DNA of 64,000 nt from VBWE01 sp943372645 (lineage in GTDB: Bacteria; Bacteroidota; Bacteroidia; Palsa-965): positions 1 through 64,000 of the forward strand of contig CALRZN010000027.1 of assembly GCA_943372645.1 (NCBI GenBank), in the 5' to 3' direction. Positions 59,510-64,000 of this stretch are shown piece by piece. The position numbers and the translations under genes are program-made. Numbering within the stretch: position 1 is the first letter of the stretch; each line of letters opens with the position of its first letter. The notes below the pieces were generated by a model, which saw only the letters and a program-made list of their open reading frames with translations, did not search any database and was not told the origin of the DNA.

Positions 59510-61672
59510 TTACTTCTTAATCCGTATCTCCACCCGCCGATTCTTCCTGCGCCCAGCCTCATCAGCATTCCCCGAAACCGGATCGCTCATCCCCTTGGGG
59601 ATGAGTACCAGCAACTCCGGCGGAACGCCTTTGCTGAGCAGGTACGTTTTAACCGCTTCGGCGCGGCGTGCTGAAAGTTCCTGGTTGAACTGCTCGGAAC
59701 CTTTGGCGTCGGTGTAGCCGTAGATTTCGAAGCGCAGGTTCGGGTTGCGGTTCATGTATTCGGCGGCGCGGTCGAGTTCTACGCGGGCTTCTTCGTTGAG
59801 GTCGGCTTTTTCAAATTCGAAATACACGGTGTTGAATGCAGCTGCGTTGTTCGTGTTGTTGCCGGCAACCACTTCGGGATAGATTTCGGTGAGGTATTGC
59901 AGTACGAGGTCTTTGCGCGGATTTACCTTATCAAGCGTGGTTACAAAGCCGAGGCGTTGCACGTTATCGCCGTTGGTGCCGGCGGCGGCATCCACATCAA
60001 ACAGCGCGGTGGTCATTTCAATCTGCTGCCCGGTGATGCCGCGCAGTTCATTGGCAACAAACGCATAGCTGATTTCCTGTACGCAGTTGTCGAGTTTGGT
60101 TTCGGCGGGTATGCTGATGCTTGTTTTGGCCGGTTTGTAGCCATCGCGCTCGAGGCTGATGTCGTACGTAACGCCCGGCTCAAAGTTGAACAGCGCAAAT
60201 CCTTCAGGTGTAAATTCGAGCAGTTTTTTGCGGCCGTTCTGCGTGTTGGTGTACCATACGCGGGCATTGCTTACCGCTTTGCCGTTGTCGGAAATGTGGA
60301 TGGTCATGCGGTGCGTCTGTTCAATTTTTGCAATCGCATAAATGTCCAGGTCGCCGAGCGTGTTGTGTTGCATGGAGGCGTAGTAGCCGCAACGGTCGCC
60401 CGCGGTACAGGGCACAAAAAACAGGTCGTCGCCGCCGTTGTTAATCGGGTAGCCGAGGTTTTCCGGTTTCATCCATTGGCCGTTTTCATTCGGACTTTTG
60501 AACACATCGAAACCGCCCATGCTGTTGTGTCCTTCCGATGCAAAATACAGTGCCTGGTTATCGGCAGCCACATACGGCGATTCTTCATCATACGGCGTGT
60601 TCACATTCGGACCGAGGTTGATGGGTACGCCCCAGTTGCCGTTTGCTAATTTTTCGGCGCGGTAAATGTCTTTGCCCCCGAATCCGCCGACACGGTCGCT
60701 TACAAAATACATCGTGTTTCCGTCCGGGCTGATGCACATGCTGGGCTCGTGCGAGCTTTTACCGTCAATCTGTTCGTGCATGCGTTTGGGGCGGGTCCAT
60801 TTGCCGTTTTCATTTACGGTGGCCTGCCACATGTCGCTGTAGCGGTAGATGTACAGTTTCTGCCCGTCGGGCGAAACGGCGATGGAACCGTCGTGATCGT
60901 GTGTGTTTATTTCCGAAACGTTTTCGGCCTTCGTAAACAGGTAACGCAGCGGACCTTTGCGTTTCATTTTGTACGACGTATCTAATTTACCGGCGCTGGT
61001 CCATGCCCCGTTTTCGCTCATGTTGCGCGACATATACACATCTTCAAAATAATGGCCTTCATCATCCATATTGCCACCGGTGGTGCCTTTGCGTTTCGAG
61101 GTGAAGAGCAGGAGCTGATCGCCCGACGTAAATACCGGTGCGTAATCGGGGTAGGGAGAATTTACATTGTCGCCGAGGTTTTCCACGCGCACGGCTACCG
61201 GTGTGCCCATCAGTTTTTTTCCGTTTTCGCAGGTTTCGATGAGGCGGTTCATGCTTTTGATGCCCTCGGGGGTATCCATTTTTTTACGCAGCTCCTGGTA
61301 ACAGCGGATGGCGTCGTCGAACCGGTTGTTCATCTGGTACGTTGTACCTGCATAGTACCACATTTCTTCGGTGGCGGTGGTACCGGCCATTGCAATGGCT
61401 TTTTCAAACCAGGGCATGCTGCTCATTTTGCCGGTCTGCGAATAATACAGGCACACGCCCATCTGGAAATGCAGGATGGCATTGTTCGGGTACTGCGTTA
61501 TCAGTTTGGTGAGTATGGGTTCGGCGCGGTCGTATTCTTCGAAGAAGAAAAACTCCTGCGCTTTGCGGAATACTTTCCGGTCTTTGCGTTCGATGCGTTC
61601 CTGCTTTTCGGCGGGGGCTGCAACAGCGTGCAGGGCTGTTCCGAGAAGCAAAGCAATAAGAAGGCGTTTCAT
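59510..61672 (-). CDS. PorE-like protein: TPR, PD40 propeller, CRD, OmpA domains
   Basis: 720 aa. Signal peptide MKRLLIALLLGTALHAVAA. Order: TPR helices (about 35-155), PD40 propeller (about 165-440: FTSKRKGTTGGNMDDEGHYF, YFVSDRVGGFGGKDIYRAE, YFASEGHNSMGGFDVF), carboxypeptidase-regulatory-like domain (about 455-520), and an OmpA domain (about 605-720: VYFEFEKADLNEEARVELDR, IYGYTDAKGSEQFNQELSAR, NRRVEIRIKK) that binds peptidoglycan. Same architecture as 21822-23762 but longer and with a standard OmpA end. Without an adjacent PorP or CTD adhesin it is the better candidate for the core PorE of the genome (inference). Confidence 0.9.
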   Translation of the reverse strand: MKRLLIALLLGTALHAVAAPAEKQERIERKDRKVFRKAQEFFFFEEYDRAEPILTKLITQYPNNAILHFQMGVCLYYSQTGKMSSMPWFEKAIAMAGTTATEEMWYYAGTTYQMNNRFDDAIRCYQELRKKMDTPEGIKSMNRLIETCENGKKLMGTPVAVRVENLGDNVNSPYPDYAPVFTSGDQLLLFTSKRKGTTGGNMDDEGHYFEDVYMSRNMSENGAWTSAGKLDTSYKMKRKGPLRYLFTKAENVSEINTHDHDGSIAVSPDGQKLYIYRYSDMWQATVNENGKWTRPKRMHEQIDGKSSHEPSMCISPDGNTMYFVSDRVGGFGGKDIYRAEKLANGNWGVPINLGPNVNTPYDEESPYVAADNQALYFASEGHNSMGGFDVFKSPNENGQWMKPENLGYPINNGGDDLFFVPCTAGDRCGYYASMQHNTLGDLDIYAIAKIEQTHRMTIHISDNGKAVSNARVWYTNTQNGRKKLLEFTPEGFALFNFEPGVTYDISLERDGYKPAKTSISIPAETKLDNCVQEISYAFVANELRGITGQQIEMTTALFDVDAAAGTNGDNVQRLGFVTTLDKVNPRKDLVLQYLTEIYPEVVAGNNTNNAAAFNTVYFEFEKADLNEEARVELDRAAEYMNRNPNLRFEIYGYTDAKGSEQFNQELSARRAEAVKTYLLSKGVPPELLVLIPKGMSDPVSGNADEAGRRKNRRVEIRIKK

Positions 61673-61841
61673 GGGCGGTCGCTTGAATTACAAATATAAA
61701 GGAAACCGCAGCAGCGGTGCAACTCTTTGATTTACAATTACGAAAATAGGGCAGGAGCGGATGCGGTGCAAGTGCATACACCGGCAGAAATCGGCTTTCC
61801 GGCTGTTTTATAGGATCATTTATATCAGGCATCTTACATAT

Positions 61842-61943
61842 AGTTGGCAGTGGCAGGCAGCAGTGGCAGTCGGAAGGAGTTTCAGAAGATGAATCTGTTC
61901 CTTACGAAAACACGACTGCCACTGCCAACTGCTGCTGCCAACT
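61842..61943. repeat. Intergenic hairpin built of GGCAGT-type words (copy 2)
   Basis: Left arm 61842-61872 (AGTTGGCAGTGGCAG, GCAGCAGTGGCAGTC), spacer of ~40 nt that matches the copy at 1-81, right arm 61914-61943 (GACTGCCACTGCCAACTGCT, GCTGCCAACT). TTATAGGATC at 61810 upstream matches, inverted, the GATCCTATAA downstream of copy 1, so the element extends beyond the arms. ATACGATC follows at about 61994. The gap 61673-62178 has no other feature except a possible promoter. Confidence 0.8.
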
Positions 61944-62132
61944 CAGCTTACACGTTATTTTATGATTACCGGGGTTTGTATGCTGGCTATTTAATACGAT
62001 CTGATTTCCGTCTCAACTCCGGCACCTGAAATTCATCCAATAAAACCGCGGTTTCGTCGCAGGAAAACCGAAAAGTGCATTTGAAATCCGATTTCCTGCC
62101 GGAAGCTGGTAGGAATTAAAAAAGAATGTTCT

Positions 62133-62140
62133 TACCTTGC
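62133..62140 (+). promoter_or_regulatory. Possible -7 element TACCTTGC
   Basis: TACCTTGC 38 nt before the ATG at 62179, after an A-rich AATTAAAAAAGAATG run like that before TACCTTGT at 238. Weak. Confidence 0.25.
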
Positions 62141-62178
62141 ACTACACCTTTTTAATGCTACATCTAAAACAAAATTGC

Positions 62179-64000
62179 ATGAAAAAACTGTTATTCCTTG
62201 CCGGGATGGCCAGCTTCGGAGCTGCGCAGGCCCAGTTTCAGTACGGCGTAGAAATGCCTTCGCCGGACGGGGGAACTGTTGTTGTTGAGAAAAACAAAAC
62301 GTTCGCCATTACCCGCCCGTTCAGTGAACTGGCTAAAGAATTTCCTGCTATTGAAGGCGAAGTAAAAGCCCAGCAGGAAGAAGCGTTTGAGTCGAAAAAC
62401 AAAAAACGCCCGACGCACACCCTCGAAAACCCGAACGCGTTACCGGTTGGTGACGATCCGCTGGCTTCGCAGGGCTACAACCCGATGCACGCTGCCGCAC
62501 CTATCGGTGCCAACTGGCAGGCCCTTTCCGGTTCCGGCTACCCGCCCGATCCGTCTGGCGCTGCTGGCCCGAACCATTATGTGCAGGCTGTAAACACCCA
62601 GTACCGTGTTTACGACAAAACCGGCACACCGCAGGCCAACGCGGCCAACCTGAGCAGCCTCTGGAGCGGTTCTACTAACGACGGTGACCCGATCGTGCTG
62701 TACGATAAATATGCCGACCGCTGGTTCATCAGCCAGTTCCAGGTTTCAGGCAACGAAATCCTGATTGCAGTTTCTACCACTTCAAATCCGACCGGTTCGT
62801 ATTATACCTGGACTTTCGTTCCGCAGTCCGGATCGTTCCCGGATTACTTCAAGTTTTCGATCTGGCAGGACGGTTATTACATGTCTGCCAACTGGAACGA
62901 ACGCACTGTTGTATTCGACCGCACCGCGATGCTTGCCGGTAACTCTACCGTAAGCATGATTGTTAAAGCCATGCCGACCACACCGTCGAACGGCTTTTTC
63001 CTGCCGATGCCTTCGGATGCTGACGGACAGCTTCCGCCCGCAAACACACCGTGTTATTTCTTCTCGTTTGAAGATGACGGCTGGAGCTCTTCGAACACCG
63101 ATGCGATCCGCATCTATGCCATGACCACCAACTGGACTACACCTTCTGCAACTACCATGACATTGGTTACCACACTGCCGACCACTGCATTTAATGCTGT
63201 ATTTACGACATCGTGGACCGACGTTCCGCAGCCGGGTTCGAGCCAGAAGCTTGACGTTATTTCGGGCATCATCCAGTACCGCGCACAATACCGCCGCTGG
63301 GTAGGCTATAACACCGTACTGCTTTGCTGGCCGGTTAAAGTAACAGGTCTCCAGGCCGGTATCCGCTGGGTAGAACTGCGTCAGACAGGCACTACCTGGA
63401 GCATTTACCAGGAAGGCACTTTCGCACCTACCGCTGATTATTACTGGATGGGTTCCATGGTAATGGACGACAACGGCAGCATCGGTATGGGATATAACAT
63501 TTCCAATTCCACCAACATTTCGCCTTCGCTGTACTACACCGGCCGTCTTGCAACTGACCCGCTGGGCCAGATGACAGTTACACCGGTTCAGGCTGTTGCA
63601 GGTTCAGGTGCACAAAGCGGTATTGAGCGCTGGGGTGATTATGCCCAGGCTTCGCTCGATCCGGATGGTGTTACCATGTGGTACACCGGTGAATACCTCA
63701 CCAGCGGTGCAAAACGCACCCGTGTGTTCTCGTTCACCATTCCGAGCCCGCTCGATGTGAAACCGGCTACACCGGAAGAAGCACCGTTCTATAACGTATA
63801 CCAGCAGAACGACCAGCTGATCGTGAACACCAAAAACATGCCGAACAACAACGAAGTAGTGGTTGACCTGTTCGACATCACCGGTAAACAGATCAGCGGT
63901 GCTACCCTGCAGCCGACCGACAAAGGCATCAATACCACCATCAATGTAAACAATCTTGCTGACGGCACGTATCTTGTACGTATCGGTAACAAAGATTTCC
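62179..64000 (+). CDS. Secreted T9SS protein, cut by window end
   Basis: 607 residues visible, frame open to the last base. Signal peptide MKKLLFLAGMASFGAAQAQ. A Lys/Glu-rich pro-region (about 30-80) precedes a large beta domain with GPNHYVQAVNTQYRVYDKTG, DKYADRWFISQFQ and ERWGDYAQASLDPDG. These are motifs I associate with large Bacteroidota secreted proteins of propeller or sialidase-like fold whose enzymatic role is unclear. A type A sorting domain is starting at the edge (VDLFDITGKQISG, LADGTYLVRIGNKDF). It is expected to be exported by T9SS. The codon usage is GC-rich and regular, as in highly expressed core genes. Confidence 0.85.
   Translation, partial: MKKLLFLAGMASFGAAQAQFQYGVEMPSPDGGTVVVEKNKTFAITRPFSELAKEFPAIEGEVKAQQEEAFESKNKKRPTHTLENPNALPVGDDPLASQGYNPMHAAAPIGANWQALSGSGYPPDPSGAAGPNHYVQAVNTQYRVYDKTGTPQANAANLSSLWSGSTNDGDPIVLYDKYADRWFISQFQVSGNEILIAVSTTSNPTGSYYTWTFVPQSGSFPDYFKFSIWQDGYYMSANWNERTVVFDRTAMLAGNSTVSMIVKAMPTTPSNGFFLPMPSDADGQLPPANTPCYFFSFEDDGWSSSNTDAIRIYAMTTNWTTPSATTMTLVTTLPTTAFNAVFTTSWTDVPQPGSSQKLDVISGIIQYRAQYRRWVGYNTVLLCWPVKVTGLQAGIRWVELRQTGTTWSIYQEGTFAPTADYYWMGSMVMDDNGSIGMGYNISNSTNISPSLYYTGRLATDPLGQMTVTPVQAVAGSGAQSGIERWGDYAQASLDPDGVTMWYTGEYLTSGAKRTRVFSFTIPSPLDVKPATPEEAPFYNVYQQNDQLIVNTKNMPNNNEVVVDLFDITGKQISGATLQPTDKGINTTINVNNLADGTYLVRIGNKDF

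Noticed and set aside
59897..60649. 250-codon plus-strand frame
   Set aside because: Antisense to the PorE-like gene; Val/Gly/Ala/Arg shadow composition.

Overview
The window looks like chromosomal DNA of a free-living Bacteroidota bacterium. The reasons are the type IX secretion (T9SS) sorting domains on at least six secreted proteins, PorP/SprF and PorE-like proteins, a gliding-motility-type (type B) C-terminal domain, OmpP1/FadL next to a Tyr/Trp/Asn/Gly-rich lipoprotein and proS, and TTG-N19-TAnnTTTG promoters. Genus cannot be read from the sequence. I see no rRNA, CRISPR array, prophage or intact transposase. One tRNA gene (tRNA-Glu) is present.

Layout. 0-5.5 kb: one giant sensor (beta-propeller, membrane segments, three PAS, GAF, SpoIIE-type phosphatase). 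5.5-7.6 kb: a small membrane protein between two copies of a complex repeat, a Fic protein, a terminator and a MITE-like element. 7.6-13.2 kb: OmpP1/FadL protein, YW-rich lipoprotein, proS and its partner, a lipoprotein. 13.4-15.6 kb: an AT-richer two-gene module (two-TM protein and cobalamin-type radical SAM enzyme) bracketed by an 18-bp direct repeat. 15.7-21.6 kb: thioredoxin-like and rhodanese-thioredoxin proteins around tRNA-Glu, an NHL-repeat lipoprotein, a T9SS substrate, and a membrane-tailed receiver-like protein. 21.8-28.3 kb: an operon for a large ice-binding-like/Ig-like type B adhesin, PorP/SprF and a PorE-like protein. 29-40.4 kb: secreted M28 peptidase, a VQR-motif protein resembling cargo of contractile injection systems, a T9SS protein and a 2021-residue M43 metalloprotease with a beta-helix region. 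41-46 kb: SWIM protein, LpxR-like outer-membrane enzyme, leaderless trypsin-like protease, YdjC/ChbG deacetylase. 46-49.3 kb and 54.3-59.4 kb: two AT-richer clusters of unrecognised proteins that each contain an outer-membrane barrel candidate and a small multi-TM protein. The second also carries a pentein-fold enzyme and a leaderless astacin-like protease. Between them lie a NarL-type two-component pair and two TPR proteins. 59.5-64 kb: a second PorE-like protein and the start of a T9SS-secreted protein cut by the window end.

Many genes fit one theme: building and decorating the cell surface through T9SS, with PorE/PorP-type anchors and adhesins and peptidases as cargo. The most unusual content is (1) a set of intergenic hairpins whose arms are built from short tandem words, different at each locus but alike in plan, two of which supply the stop codon of the neighbouring gene; (2) gene modules bracketed by short direct repeats; (3) the leaderless enzymes (pentein, astacin, trypsin-like, VQR protein), which could form or feed an undescribed export or effector system. 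That last point is inference.
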